Made by a program: the position numbers and the translations under genes. Shown here piece after piece: positions 1-9,328 of a DNA stretch of 64,000 bases. The notes under the pieces were generated by a model that saw only the letters and a list, made by a program, of their open reading frames with translations, was not told the DNA's origin and did not search any database. Origin of the DNA: CALDUY01 sp046350255 (lineage in GTDB: Bacteria > Planctomycetota > Planctomycetia > Gemmatales > Gemmataceae); assembly GCA_046350255.1 (NCBI GenBank), contig JAXMAV010000003.1, positions 1-64,000 of the forward strand. Reading direction: 5' to 3'. Numbering within the stretch: the stretch's first letter is position 1; every line of letters starts with the position of its first letter.

Positions 1-397
1 TCTCGAGTGTGCCGGCCGGACCCACCATGCCGATCAGCATCCGTTTGCCCCGGAGTTTGAGTTTCGGTTGGCGCGGATCGAGTGCCCGGTTGGGCAGAAT
101 GTCTTCGAGTAGCACCCAGGGTATGGGCAGGACGCCAGCGTTCGACACGGTAAGTACCACCACCAGACGCTCGCCGATCTCCAGGGCCAGGCCGCCTTCT
201 TCGTCGGGCGTTTCTTCTTCCTGTCGTCCTGCCCGACGCACCACGCGCTCGGCCGAGAGATGCCCCGCCCAGGATCGCGCCAGGTAGCGTGTCACCAGGA
301 GTAGAGCCAACAGGACATACATGGCATAGGCCAGCAAGCCCGACTCGAGCAGGAGTGCGGCCAGCAGGAGGCCCAGGGCACCGAGAAACCACCACAT
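1..397 (-). CDS. DUF58 family protein, N-terminal part (runs off left edge)
   Basis: The reverse strand reads open from an ATG at 397 to the window edge, about 132 residues starting MWWFLGALGLLLAALLLESG. Two closely spaced hydrophobic segments fill roughly residues 3-40. A basic stretch and a beta-rich segment follow (ERLVVVLTVSNAGVLPIPWV, then 'LEDILPN'), typical of the N-terminal half of DUF58 proteins, where two membrane helices precede a beta domain. It starts 37 bases after the moxR stop, and MoxR-DUF58 is a widespread pair linked to membrane protein maturation, so the pair is probably co-transcribed. The vWA-like C-terminal DUF58 core lies outside the window, so the assignment rests on the membrane topology, the beta segment and the neighbour. 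Confidence 0.75.
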   Translation of the reverse strand, partial: MWWFLGALGLLLAALLLESGLLAYAMYVLLALLLVTRYLARSWAGHLSAERVVRRAGRQEEETPDEEGGLALEIGERLVVVLTVSNAGVLPIPWVLLEDILPNRALDPRQPKLKLRGKRMLIGMVGPAGTLE

Positions 398-434
398 GGT
401 TGCGCACTCGACAGGTGGGAAATGGGGGAGAAGA

Positions 435-1445
435 TCAATCGGCGAAGTGATCCTTACTCGTGTCGCGCGACGACACCGGTACCCGCACCTCGCTGACAAT
501 CTCATGGAGCAGCGCGGCAGTGGTCACCTTGCGCAGCCGGCTCTCGGGACGCAGGATCACCCGATGCGCCAGTACAGCCTGCACCATTCGCTTGATGTCA
601 TCGGGCACGACGTAGGTCCTGCCGTTGATGGCCGCCAGGGCCTGGGCGGTGCGAAACAGCGCGATCGAGGCCCGCGGGCTGCCGCCCAGCTGGATATCGT
701 CGTGCATGCGCGTGCCGTGGACGATCTCTAGCAGGTATTTGCGCACCTTGTCGTCCACGTGGATATCGCGTGTCGCCTCCTGGCAGGCCAGCCACTCGGC
801 AGCCGAGACGACCGGGTTAATCTCCTCGATGGGGTGGCCATGCTGCAACCGGGCCAGCATCTTGGCCTCTTCCTCGATGGCGGGGTAACCCAGGCTCAGA
901 CGAATCAAAAAGCGATCGAGCTGTGCCTCGGGCAATGGGAAGGTACCCTCGTGGTCCACCGGGTTCTGCGTCGCGATGACCAGAAAAGGCGGCTTCAGCG
1001 AGTAGGTCTGGCCATCCACCGACACACGCCGTTCCGCCATCGCTTCCAGAAGGGCCGCCTGGGTGCGCGGCGTGGTGCGATTGATTTCGTCGGCCAGCAG
1101 CGTTTGCGCGAAGATCGGGCCGGGGCGGAACTCGAACTCGGCGTTTTTCTGATTGAAGATCGATACTCCGGTCACATCCGTGGGCAGCAGGTCGGGGGTA
1201 CACTGCAGGCGCTTGAAGGTGCAGCCGACACTCCGCGCCAGCGCACGGGCCAGCATGGTCTTGGCCACGCCGGGCACGTCCTCCAGCAGGATGTGCCCCT
1301 CGCACAGGTAGGCCACTAGGCACAGCGTGATCTGCGGCCGCTTGCCGATGATCACCTTCTCCATGTTGGCCAGCACCTTGTTGACAGTGGCCGCAACCTC
1401 AGCCACTCCCACCTTTTTCCCCTCGCCCGCTTCCCCACGCGACAT
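435..1445 (-). CDS. MoxR-family AAA+ ATPase
   Basis: A 336-residue AAA+ ATPase of the MoxR (RavA/APE2220) type, a class that works as a chaperone-like remodeller beside DUF58 and vWA proteins. The Walker A loop is the MoxR variant 'EDVPGVAKT' at about residues 55-63. Walker B is 'LLADEINR', followed by 'ATQNPVDHEGTFPLPEAQLDRF', split here by function into sensor I ('ATQNP') and the MoxR signature ('LPEAQLDRF'). A helical lid ('RASIALFRTAQALA') ends the protein. The start MSRGEAGEGKK is an ATG. It lies downstream of clpV, separated by 65 bases that hold a GC-rich hairpin, and upstream of the DUF58 gene. I regard moxR-DUF58 as a separate unit from the T6SS rather than a secretion component. Confidence 0.93.
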   Translation of the reverse strand: MSRGEAGEGKKVGVAEVAATVNKVLANMEKVIIGKRPQITLCLVAYLCEGHILLEDVPGVAKTMLARALARSVGCTFKRLQCTPDLLPTDVTGVSIFNQKNAEFEFRPGPIFAQTLLADEINRTTPRTQAALLEAMAERRVSVDGQTYSLKPPFLVIATQNPVDHEGTFPLPEAQLDRFLIRLSLGYPAIEEEAKMLARLQHGHPIEEINPVVSAAEWLACQEATRDIHVDDKVRKYLLEIVHGTRMHDDIQLGGSPRASIALFRTAQALAAINGRTYVVPDDIKRMVQAVLAHRVILRPESRLRKVTTAALLHEIVSEVRVPVSSRDTSKDHFAD

Positions 1446-1473
1446 GCCGGATCCTCGATGGGATGTATTCGTC

Positions 1474-1496
1474 GCCCGGCGCGGTGTGCGCCGGGC
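1474..1496 (-). terminator. Hairpin after clpV (end of T6SS operon)
   Basis: A perfect 9-base stem (GCCCGGCGC / GCGCCGGGC) with a 5-base loop lies between the clpV stop and moxR. No strong T-run follows on the minus strand, so it may terminate only partly or act as an mRNA 3' stabiliser. Confidence 0.5.
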
Positions 1497-1510
1497 CCCT
1501 ACCAGGTATC

Positions 1511-4174
1511 TCAGGCGAACTCATACAGGAATTCGCCCGCGGCGCCGACATTGACGTGGACGCGCTCGATGGGCCGCGCCTCCGCCATGTGCGATAGAAA
1601 CTCCCGGGCCAGGTCCGGCAACAACGTCCCGGTCAGGATGTGATCCACGTTCCGGGCGCCCGATTCCACCTCCTTGCACCGACTGGCCACCGTGTCGATC
1701 AGCTTGTCAGCATAGCTGAATGCCGCCCGGTGGTTCGTCTGGACACGCTCCTGGATCTGGCCCAGCTTCAGCCGGATGATCTGCTTGAGCACCTCATCAC
1801 CCAGTGGGTAATAAGGCACTACGGTACAGCGTCCCAGGAAAGCAGGCTTGAACGCCTTGAGCAGTTCCGGTCGCAGCGCCTCGGCCAGCGCACCGGGTTC
1901 GGGGCAGGTGTCGGGGTCGGCTGTTAGCTTCATGATGCCATCGGTGCCGACGTTCGAGGTCAACAGCAGGATCGTGTTCTTGAAGTTGACCTCGTTGCCG
2001 CTCGAATCCTGCAGCATTCCCTTGTCGAATACCTGATAAAACAGCTCCTGCACGTCGGTGTGGGCCTTCTCGATCTCGTCGAGCAGGACGATGGAGTGCG
2101 GCTTGCGCCGGACGGCTTCGGTCAGCACACCGCCTTCGCCGTAGCCCACCAGCCCCTTGGCGGAACCGGTCAGGTTCGACACCTTGGACGATTCCTTGTA
2201 TTCGGACATGTTGATGACGATCATGTTGCGATCGCCACCGTAGAGCACATCCGAAAGCGCGATCGCCGTCTCCGTCTTGCCCACGCCGGAAGGGCCGACG
2301 AGCAGGAACACGCCAAGGGGTCGTCGCGGATCGGCCAGGTTGGCCCGGGCGGTCTGGATGCGCTGAGCTATGGCGTCGAGGGCATGGGCCTGGCCTACCA
2401 CGCGCTGGCCCAGCCGGTCCTTCAACCCCAGGATGGTGCGGATCTCGTTGAGCACCATCTTACCCACGGGGATGCCTGTCCAGCTCGAAACGATCTCGGC
2501 CACCGACCCCGACGACACCATGGGGAACACCAGAGGAGTCTCGCCCTGGAGCTTACGCAACGCCTCCATGTTGGCCGACAACTGGCCGCGCAGCTTTTCT
2601 TCCTCCCCAGGAGGTAGAGGCGTTCCCTGCGGTTTGGCGCCTGCTTCCAGCTTCTCGCGCGTTTCGCGAATCGTCTCGACCAGCTTCTTTTCTTCCTGCC
2701 ACTGTTTGTCCAGCGCTGCCAACCGCTCCTCGGCCTGCTTCTTCCGTGCCTGCACTTCCTCCAGCTTCTTGGCGTTATCGGCGCCCGCGGCCGCCTCCCG
2801 CTGCAAGATGCCGATCTCGGTGTCGGCAAACTCAATCTCGCGCCGACACGCTTCCATGGCGGGCGGAGTGGCCGACTGACTCAGCGCCACCCGGGCACAG
2901 GCCGTGTCGAGCAGGCTGACCGCCTTGTCGGGCAACTGCCGGTCGGTGATATACCGCGCCGACAGCCGCACCGAATCCTCCACGGCCTCCTCGAGAATGC
3001 GCACGCGGTGATGCTTCTCGAGCATGGTGGTCAGCCCGCGAATCATGCGGACCGCCTGCTCGTGGTCGGGCTCGGCTACCTTGACCACCTGGAACCGACG
3101 CTTCAGGGCGGCATCTTCCTCGAAGTATTTCTTGTACTCGGCCCAGGTAGTGGCCGCGATGGTGCGCAGCTCGCCGCGCGCCAGCGCCGGTTTGAGCAGG
3201 TTGGCGGCATCGCCCTGGCCTGCCTGGCCTCCTGCCCCGATCATGGTATGCGCCTCGTCAATGAAGAGGATAATGGGGATCGGCGAACTCTTCACCTCTT
3301 CCAGCACATTCTTGAGACGGTTCTCGAACTCGCCCTTGACCCCCGCGCCGGCCTGCAGCAGCGCCAGGTCCATGGTGCGCACGGCCACGCCGCGCAGCGA
3401 TTCTGGCACGTCGTCGGCCACCACGCGCAGGGCGAACCCCTCGACGACGGCAGTTTTGCCGACACCTGCTTCTCCGGTCAGGATCGGGTTGTTCTGCCGG
3501 CGTCGGGTGAGAATGTCGATCACCTGCCGGATTTCAAAGTCGCGCCCCAGGACCGGATCGATCTTCCCCTCGCGCGCCCGGGCGGTCAGGTCGTGCGTGA
3601 ACTGATCCAGCGCGGGCGTCTTCGAGGATACTCCCGGACTTCCGCCCGTCGGAGCCGCCTCGCCCCCCGATGCCGCGGGACCACCACTGACCGCTTCTTC
3701 GGGCGACCCCTTGATGAGCGCAGCCAGATCGCGCTGCAACTGTTCGCCCTGTATCTTGTTCAGCTCGCTCGAGGCCTGGCGGGCTCGCGCCGACAGGTTG
3801 CGCTCGGTCAGCAGTGCGGCGAGCAGGTGGCCGGTCCGGATCTGTCCCGCGCCGTACTCCAGCGAGCCGAGCGTCCAGGCCTCGCGCATCCAGTCGAGCA
3901 GATCGAGCGACAACTCGGGCGGCCGTGCGTTGCCGGTCCGCAGACCGTCCAGCGCCTTCGTCAGCTCGCGGTTGAGCTTCGAGGAATCGACGCCAAAGTG
4001 CTTCAGGATGCGCGGCAGGTCGGTGTCTACCGGTTCGAGCATCTTGACCAGCCAGTGCTCGATCTCGACGTTGTAGTTTGTCCGCGACAGGCACAGTCCC
4101 GCCGCACCTTCCAGAGCTCGACGGCTCACGGGATTCAGCTTGCCTACCAGGGACTTGAGATTGGTAACGGCCAT
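1511..4174 (-). CDS. clpV: T6SS disassembly ATPase ClpV/TssH
   Basis: An 887-residue Hsp100 ATPase of the usual ClpV length. It unfolds the contracted TssB/TssC sheath in the cytosol so that subunits can be reused. A Clp N-terminal domain (about 1-150) is followed by a Gly/Ala/Pro-rich linker (157-185). The first AAA+ module has Walker A 'GEAGVGKTA' at about 234-242. A Glu/Lys-rich coiled-coil middle domain spans about 415-540. The second AAA+ module has 'GPSGVGKTE' near residue 626 and Walker B 'IVLLDEIEKAH'. The N-terminus 'LNPVSRRALEGAAGLCLSR' resembles T6SS ClpV rather than ClpB. It is the last T6SS gene, 28 bases downstream of tssG. Confidence 0.96.
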   Translation of the reverse strand: MAVTNLKSLVGKLNPVSRRALEGAAGLCLSRTNYNVEIEHWLVKMLEPVDTDLPRILKHFGVDSSKLNRELTKALDGLRTGNARPPELSLDLLDWMREAWTLGSLEYGAGQIRTGHLLAALLTERNLSARARQASSELNKIQGEQLQRDLAALIKGSPEEAVSGGPAASGGEAAPTGGSPGVSSKTPALDQFTHDLTARAREGKIDPVLGRDFEIRQVIDILTRRRQNNPILTGEAGVGKTAVVEGFALRVVADDVPESLRGVAVRTMDLALLQAGAGVKGEFENRLKNVLEEVKSSPIPIILFIDEAHTMIGAGGQAGQGDAANLLKPALARGELRTIAATTWAEYKKYFEEDAALKRRFQVVKVAEPDHEQAVRMIRGLTTMLEKHHRVRILEEAVEDSVRLSARYITDRQLPDKAVSLLDTACARVALSQSATPPAMEACRREIEFADTEIGILQREAAAGADNAKKLEEVQARKKQAEERLAALDKQWQEEKKLVETIRETREKLEAGAKPQGTPLPPGEEEKLRGQLSANMEALRKLQGETPLVFPMVSSGSVAEIVSSWTGIPVGKMVLNEIRTILGLKDRLGQRVVGQAHALDAIAQRIQTARANLADPRRPLGVFLLVGPSGVGKTETAIALSDVLYGGDRNMIVINMSEYKESSKVSNLTGSAKGLVGYGEGGVLTEAVRRKPHSIVLLDEIEKAHTDVQELFYQVFDKGMLQDSSGNEVNFKNTILLLTSNVGTDGIMKLTADPDTCPEPGALAEALRPELLKAFKPAFLGRCTVVPYYPLGDEVLKQIIRLKLGQIQERVQTNHRAAFSYADKLIDTVASRCKEVESGARNVDHILTGTLLPDLAREFLSHMAEARPIERVHVNVGAAGEFLYEFA

Positions 4175-4202
4175 CGATTCTCTCCTAGCAGCGGGGTATT
4201 GC

Positions 4203-5339
4203 TTACAGGCGCATGGCCTGGGATTCGTCCACCAGAGTCACTTCCTCGGCCGGAAACAGCGCATCGTCGGTGTCTTCCTGCGCCTGCTGGCTGGTCAACC
4301 AGGTGTTCCAACCCAGCCGGGGGCCAGGTAACTCGTCGCTCAACTGACATTCAGGGATCTGGTTGGCCTGCAGGACTGGCTGCACATCCACGTCGAACTC
4401 GGACCCGGCGTAGAGCCGCACCAGATGCACCAGCAGGAAGAACGCCTTGTTATCCGGTGTGGGCGAGCGGTCGGGCAGGAACTCCACGAACTGGGCGTAG
4501 CTGAGCGGACCCAGGCGGATGCGGATCTTCCCCTGGCAGTCGAACACGCGCTCGCCTGCCACGGTGTCCTGCCCCAGCCGACAGTTCCCGTCCACCACGC
4601 CCAGCCTCGATCGGCTAGGCAGTTCTAGCTGGAGCCACTGGCCGACGAACTGCTGCACCCGAACCGGGACGCCGAAGTAATCGGCGAGCAGCGACTCCAG
4701 GCCGGCGGCGTTTCTCTTGCGCTGGGCGAGCAGGCCGGCGTAGTGCAGAAGGGTCAAATCCTCGACGCGAGCCAGGGGACGTTCGCGCTCGCGCCCCAGC
4801 TCGACGGCGCTGACGCGGAGCCGGCGGCGCAGTCCCTCGGTGCCCAGACCGATCAGACTTTGCACGGCCCGCGTGAAGCCATCCGGCGCATCGCGATCAT
4901 ATTCGCCGCGTTCGTAAATGACCCAGAAGCGATACTTTTCCCACGCCCGGAAAAAGAGCGAGAGAAGCCGATGGTTGAACAGATCGAGCCATTCGCGCAG
5001 GGCACGCCGTTCCTCGCCGCGCCGTTCACGCTCCAGCCGAATGATGGTTTCAGTGTAGTGTCGGGGAAGCACGCCGCTGGGCCCGGTTAGCCCCAGGAAG
5101 GCGACCGTCATGGCCGGAGTGGGTCGTTCGGTTGTGGGGCGCGTGATCTCGTAGATACTGCTGGGCGGAAAGGTAAGCGACGGTAACACGCGAAACCGGA
5201 CTAGTTCGCGCGCGGGAGGACCGCCCTGGCCGATCAGTGCACGCTCGGGCGCTAGCCTCTGCAGCAGGCGCACGGCCTGGAAAAAGTCGAAGGAGTAGCC
5301 TTCCTCGAATAACCGTTTCTCAACGCTGGGTTCCGCCAC
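4203..5339 (-). CDS. tssG: T6SS baseplate subunit TssG
   Basis: TssG forms the baseplate wedge with TssF and TssE. The family hallmark 'FDFFQAVRLLQRL' lies just after the start, and the 'RFRVLPSLTFPPSSI' region and C-terminal 'SRLGVVDGNCRLGQDTVAG' fit the family. About 378 residues. I chose the GTG at 5339 (VAEPSVEKRLFEE) because it leaves 17 bases after the tssF stop and has a purine-rich GGAGGG/AAGG stretch upstream. An upstream GTG at 5393 would add 18 residues and overlap tssF by 37 bases with a poor ribosome site. The operon order tssF-tssG-clpV is conventional. Membership is clear; the exact start is the uncertain part. Confidence 0.93.
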   Translation of the reverse strand: MAEPSVEKRLFEEGYSFDFFQAVRLLQRLAPERALIGQGGPPARELVRFRVLPSLTFPPSSIYEITRPTTERPTPAMTVAFLGLTGPSGVLPRHYTETIIRLERERRGEERRALREWLDLFNHRLLSLFFRAWEKYRFWVIYERGEYDRDAPDGFTRAVQSLIGLGTEGLRRRLRVSAVELGRERERPLARVEDLTLLHYAGLLAQRKRNAAGLESLLADYFGVPVRVQQFVGQWLQLELPSRSRLGVVDGNCRLGQDTVAGERVFDCQGKIRIRLGPLSYAQFVEFLPDRSPTPDNKAFFLLVHLVRLYAGSEFDVDVQPVLQANQIPECQLSDELPGPRLGWNTWLTSQQAQEDTDDALFPAEEVTLVDESQAMRL

Positions 5340-5356
5340 GCCTTGCCGGCCCTCCC

Positions 5357-7210
5357 TCAGATGAGACTTTGTTCCCCCGCCCGGGGCGGCCACTTCTTCA
5401 AAATGCCCTCGGTTTGCCGGGTTCGCACCACCAGCTGCGTGAAGGAGTTGAGCGATGCGTACAGTCCGAGAAACCGCTCCAGCACCGAGGCGAAGAGATA
5501 GACCCCGGTCCCGATGTACTTCTCCTCGTCCAACTCAAGTGTCACCTCGACACCCCGACAAAAGCCGCTGGCCGTCCCGGATCCTGTTCGCCCCAGCACG
5601 CGCCGGCTGCTTACGCTGGTGATCCCATCGATGAGCAGGCGATTGACCTCCGCCAGCTGTTGCCCTAGCTCAGGATCGGAGAAATCGTACAGCCGCAGGA
5701 TCTCCTGCAGGGCGGCGCGCCCCTCCACAGGATCAGAGATCGACAGGTGGTTCAGGCTCAGGTGCGACAAGAGACGCCAGTAGGCGTTGCGACGTCGATG
5801 GGCACGCAGAGGCAGCGTTGGAGTGCGAATGCAGCGAATGCCGGCCAGAGGAGCGACGGCCTCAAGTTCAAAGTAGAGCTGATCACCCGCCCGCTGCAGC
5901 TGCCGGGCCAGGTCGCGGTTGAAACAGGTGGTGCGTACCAGCAGCGTCGAGGCGGCTGGCAACCGCGGGTCGAAATCCAGATCCACCAGGTTGAGGTACA
6001 CCTCCGTCCCATTGTCTCCCTCGCGGGTCGTGGGGCGTCGCGTGGCGTACCAGAAGGCTCGGCGATTGTGCGTCCCCTCGCCATGCCGGAACGAGTAGAA
6101 CGGCTGGTACGTGGTGGTCACGCCCGCCGTCGGATCGGTGCTGGATACCTCATCGATGGAGTACACCTCCATGCCGAGTGGCTGGGCCACGTCCGGAATC
6201 ACCCGGTACTCGTAGCGCGTCTGGCTAAGTGCGACCGGCTCGGCAACCTGCTCGAAAAGGTTGACCACAGGCGTACAACCCATCCGGAATGTGCTGGCGT
6301 CGATCCCCTGTTCCAGCGCCTGCGAGGTACGCGACAGGTAGAACTGTACCTCCAGCGTCTTGCCTGCGCTGCCCTTGCACAGGCGTGACAGCTTTGTCAG
6401 ATCGAAAAAGTAGAACTTGGCGGGGAAGGCGAAAAACTCGGTGAGCAGCCGGTAGCCCTTGAACGACTGCGACGGGTACGGAAGAAGCCCCTCGCCATCC
6501 TCGAACCCCACGGGCTGGATCACCTCGGCAGGATCGAGCACGACCGGCGCGCGGCCGGGTTCGGTGGGCGACAACAGCACCACCTGCAGGGTGTGGTTGA
6601 ACAGTACCTCGTACAGCGTGGCAACGAACTGGTTCTCGCCGAAGAGATAGAAGCGCAGCGTATCGAGTGTCAGGTCGCCCAGCTTGTTGCCCGACTGGAC
6701 ATCGAAGACCAGACGCAGCGCCGCTGCTGTCCCTGGTGGCGGGCGAAACCCGGGAGGGAAGGGGGGAGACTGCATTCGGGCCTGCACCAGGTTGAGCGGC
6801 CAGAGCGTTACCGGGTAGATGCTCCGGTACTTGCAGGGCAGGTCGTTCACCGGCCGGGTGCGCAGCTTGCTCCCCCGGGGCAGCACAAAACCGTTCTTCA
6901 TCGGCGTGCGTGCCGGATCGGGCTGAAACTGCACGACGGCGCACGACGGTATCGGTTTCAGATAATGAGGATAGAGAATGGAGAACAGAGCGTCGGTGAG
7001 CTCGGGGAACTCGTCGTCCAGCTTGTGCTGCACGCGCCCGGTCAGCAGGGCGAAGGCCTCGATGAGTCGTTCAACGTGTGGATCGACCGAGCGGTTGGGT
7101 TCGAGCAAGAGCCGGCCCGCGGCTCCGGGATACAGCCGGGCAAACTCCTGGGCCATCTGCCGGATGAACAGCAGCTCACGCTCGTAGTAGCGGTAGATGG
7201 GTTCGGTCAT
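5357..7210 (-). CDS. tssF: T6SS baseplate subunit TssF
   Basis: A 617-residue TssF, the largest wedge protein of the T6SS baseplate, structurally related to phage gp6. The start MTEPIYRYYERELLFIRQMA and the following 'FARLYPGAAGRL' are the standard opening of the family. 'DPHVERLIEAFALLTGRVQHKLDDEFPELTDALF' is likewise characteristic, with 'ERLIEAFALL' as its core. The C-terminal part 'GFCRGVEVTLELDEEKYIG' also fits. Its ATG overlaps the end of tssE by four bases (ATGA), indicating translational coupling. Length agrees with the usual family size of about 600 residues. Confidence 0.96.
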   Translation of the reverse strand: MTEPIYRYYERELLFIRQMAQEFARLYPGAAGRLLLEPNRSVDPHVERLIEAFALLTGRVQHKLDDEFPELTDALFSILYPHYLKPIPSCAVVQFQPDPARTPMKNGFVLPRGSKLRTRPVNDLPCKYRSIYPVTLWPLNLVQARMQSPPFPPGFRPPPGTAAALRLVFDVQSGNKLGDLTLDTLRFYLFGENQFVATLYEVLFNHTLQVVLLSPTEPGRAPVVLDPAEVIQPVGFEDGEGLLPYPSQSFKGYRLLTEFFAFPAKFYFFDLTKLSRLCKGSAGKTLEVQFYLSRTSQALEQGIDASTFRMGCTPVVNLFEQVAEPVALSQTRYEYRVIPDVAQPLGMEVYSIDEVSSTDPTAGVTTTYQPFYSFRHGEGTHNRRAFWYATRRPTTREGDNGTEVYLNLVDLDFDPRLPAASTLLVRTTCFNRDLARQLQRAGDQLYFELEAVAPLAGIRCIRTPTLPLRAHRRRNAYWRLLSHLSLNHLSISDPVEGRAALQEILRLYDFSDPELGQQLAEVNRLLIDGITSVSSRRVLGRTGSGTASGFCRGVEVTLELDEEKYIGTGVYLFASVLERFLGLYASLNSFTQLVVRTRQTEGILKKWPPRAGEQSLI

Positions 7211-7695
7211 GCCGGGGTTTCCGGGCGAGAGATCGACGAATGGCCGGTGGTTAGCTCGAGGATGGTGTCGAAGGCGACCTCGGGTGCCGGATCGACCGCC
7301 AGGCGCGCCTCGATGCGAAACTTGACGGTGCGAAGCAGAGACTGGCCGGGATCGAGCAGGGTAGCGCGGATGTTCTTCAGTCGCGGTTCGTGGCGCTGGA
7401 TGATCGTCTCGAGTAGCCGGCCGATCTGGCTGCGTTGCTCGGTGGTGATAGCTTCCACACTGGCCAGGTCGGGCATCCCGAACGTGAAGATGGAGCGAGC
7501 CAGCTCGACGCAGTCGGCCGGCAGATCGACCACCACCTGTCGGGTGTTAAGCAGATCTTCGAGATCGCGATAGACGGCCGCCACCATCTGTTGCATGCCA
7601 TAGCCGCGCCGCCACGAGGTGCCATCCGCGTCCGGATCGATGAGCCGGTCGAGCAGGGAGGGCATGAGACCTTGCTGCGGATCGATGCGAGACAT
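7207..7695 (-). CDS. tssE: T6SS baseplate subunit TssE (gp25-like)
   Basis: A 162-residue gp25/TssE-fold protein that links the baseplate wedge to the first sheath ring. The N-terminal 'PSLLDRLIDPD' and the core 'RDLEDLLNTRQ' are the family motifs; 'HEPRLKNIRATLLDP' belongs to the beta part of the gp25 domain. The start is the ATG at 7695 (MSRIDPQQG), 11 bases after the methyltransferase stop. The same reading frame stays open upstream to 8796, but that part lies inside the methyltransferase gene and has no family similarity. The end overlaps tssF by four bases. Confidence 0.94.
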   Translation of the reverse strand: MSRIDPQQGLMPSLLDRLIDPDADGTSWRRGYGMQQMVAAVYRDLEDLLNTRQVVVDLPADCVELARSIFTFGMPDLASVEAITTEQRSQIGRLLETIIQRHEPRLKNIRATLLDPGQSLLRTVKFRIEARLAVDPAPEVAFDTILELTTGHSSISRPETPA

Positions 7696-7706
7696 GCAGA
7701 ATCTCT

Positions 7707-9278
7707 CTAGGCGATAAGGAGGAGCGAGTGGGCCAGCCGATCCAGGGCCGCGTGCACCTCCGGCGCCAGAGCCGCGCGGATTTCGCCCGGATCGGTCAGG
7801 GGCTTCCCCTCGCGGCGCAGCTCGACCTTTTCGCTCTGAGCCTGCGCGGCTATCACGTCGATGATGGCGTCCCGTCCCTGCTGGCCATCGCACTGGGACA
7901 GCACTGCCCGGTCGAACGCGGTCAGCGGAACCTCCTTGTGCCGGCGGTTGGTCACTAGAGCACCAGTGCGAGCCTGCAGACGGATGAGGGGTGTGGTCTG
8001 GGGGCGGTCTCCGGCTTCCAGCGTGGCCGCAGGTAGATAGGTGTGCAGAGCGGCCAGTCCCGAGAGATACAGGTGGACCAGCGACCGCGTCATCATGCCC
8101 CGGGCCTGGGCCGGCGTGAAATCCGGGGCGGCATCGCCCAGACGTTCCTGCACCTGATGCCAGAGTTCTTCGATGTTGAAGGCTCGCGGCCACTGCTCGT
8201 ACAGCAGCACCAGGGCAGCCTTGGCGAACGGCACGTTGGTAGAAACAGTTGAGCCGGCCTCGTTGACGAACTCCTCCACCACTCCGGCAGCCAGGTCGGC
8301 CTGCGCCGAGACAGGCCGGGCCATGCCCACCGCCAATAACCCCTCCGCCACTTCCGGCCCTGGATTGCGATCCAGCACCACATCTGCATGAACCAGTAGC
8401 GTCCGTCGGAACGACCGGTTCTTGAGAAAGTCGAGATACTGTTCGAGGTCGAGCAGGTCGCGGCACACCCGCCGGAGCTGCTGTTGCACCTCCTGCGGGA
8501 AGACCGACAGGATGGTATGGATATGCGCCTCGCCGAGAAACTGCAGGCGGTGCTGCTGGGCGTGCTCGATGAACTGGTGGAAGTAGACGGCCTGGTTGTG
8601 GCTTTCGAGATGTTCGTGAAAGAGGTAGTAATCGCCTTCCCGCTGAAGCAGGTCGTCCTCGTCCCGGAAGGTGCGTCCCCAGGCACTGTCCGGTTCGGGA
8701 ATACCTTTCCGCATGACCTCGAGAATGGTGCGCGCCTCGTGGATGCGTTCGGCAGCATCGCCCAGGTTGCGGGTGTGGTAGTTGATCAGATCGCAAACAC
8801 CCGCCCGCATATACCAGCCCGGATAGGTGTTGTAGCTGACGTAGGCCACCCCTTGTGGGGCGAGATTCTGCTGACAGATCGCGAGGATCTTGTCGCGGAC
8901 CTCATTGGGCACCCACGAGTAGACACCGTGAGCAATGATATAGTCGAACTGTCCGAACTCTGGTCCAACGTCGAGGATGCTGCGCGCTTCCAGGCGCAGA
9001 TTGTTCAACTGCAGGGCCGCCGCCACCTTGTTGCCCGTCTCGATCTGGCGTGGAGAAAGATCGATACCGACGAACTCGGACCCAGGCAGCGACTCCGCCA
9101 AAGGCAACAGGTTGCCCCCGGTGGAACAGCCCAGTTCGAGTACCCGACAGCGCTCCACGGGAGCTGGCTTCATCCCCAGCAAGCGCGCCAGGGTGGCCAG
9201 ACAATCCGGGTGGGTGGCATACCGAGGTCGGGCGTCGTAGGGGACCTCGTCGTAACTGTTCAGACCAGGTGACGACAT
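7707..9278 (-). CDS. SAM-dependent methyltransferase with regulatory domain, PKMT-like, inside T6SS operon
   Basis: About 523 residues. The N-terminal half is a class I methyltransferase: 'DEVPYDARPRYATHP', SAM motif I 'VLELGCSTGGN' at about 45-55, 'FVGIDLS', and the post-II acidic stretch 'FDYIIAHGVYSWVP'. The middle matches the methyltransferase-regulatory domain found in rickettsial protein-lysine methyltransferases ('YYLFHEHLESHNQAVYF', 'LQFLGEAHIHTIL'). The C-terminal part is helical with winged-helix-like segments ('LFALSLRG' type pattern absent on this strand; 'HLYLSGLAALHTYL' present). It sits between hcp and tssE, so a structural T6SS protein is a reasonable substrate; that is inference. 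ATG at 9278 (MSSPGLNSYDE) was preferred to an upstream TTG at 9302. Confidence 0.85.
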   Translation of the reverse strand: MSSPGLNSYDEVPYDARPRYATHPDCLATLARLLGMKPAPVERCRVLELGCSTGGNLLPLAESLPGSEFVGIDLSPRQIETGNKVAAALQLNNLRLEARSILDVGPEFGQFDYIIAHGVYSWVPNEVRDKILAICQQNLAPQGVAYVSYNTYPGWYMRAGVCDLINYHTRNLGDAAERIHEARTILEVMRKGIPEPDSAWGRTFRDEDDLLQREGDYYLFHEHLESHNQAVYFHQFIEHAQQHRLQFLGEAHIHTILSVFPQEVQQQLRRVCRDLLDLEQYLDFLKNRSFRRTLLVHADVVLDRNPGPEVAEGLLAVGMARPVSAQADLAAGVVEEFVNEAGSTVSTNVPFAKAALVLLYEQWPRAFNIEELWHQVQERLGDAAPDFTPAQARGMMTRSLVHLYLSGLAALHTYLPAATLEAGDRPQTTPLIRLQARTGALVTNRRHKEVPLTAFDRAVLSQCDGQQGRDAIIDVIAAQAQSEKVELRREGKPLTDPGEIRAALAPEVHAALDRLAHSLLLIA

Positions 9279-9328
9279 GGATAATCCAGCGGGGCAAGTC
9301 AAGCCATTGGATGATCAGTAAATGCAGG

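Noticed and set aside
3008..4504. 498-codon open frame on the plus strand across clpV and tssG
   Set aside because: Antisense shadow of two clear T6SS genes in GC-rich DNA; no ribosome site or domain.
7696..8796. Long open frame upstream of tssE in the tssE reading frame
   Set aside because: It lies entirely within the methyltransferase gene in another frame, has biased composition and no family resemblance; tssE starts at 7695.
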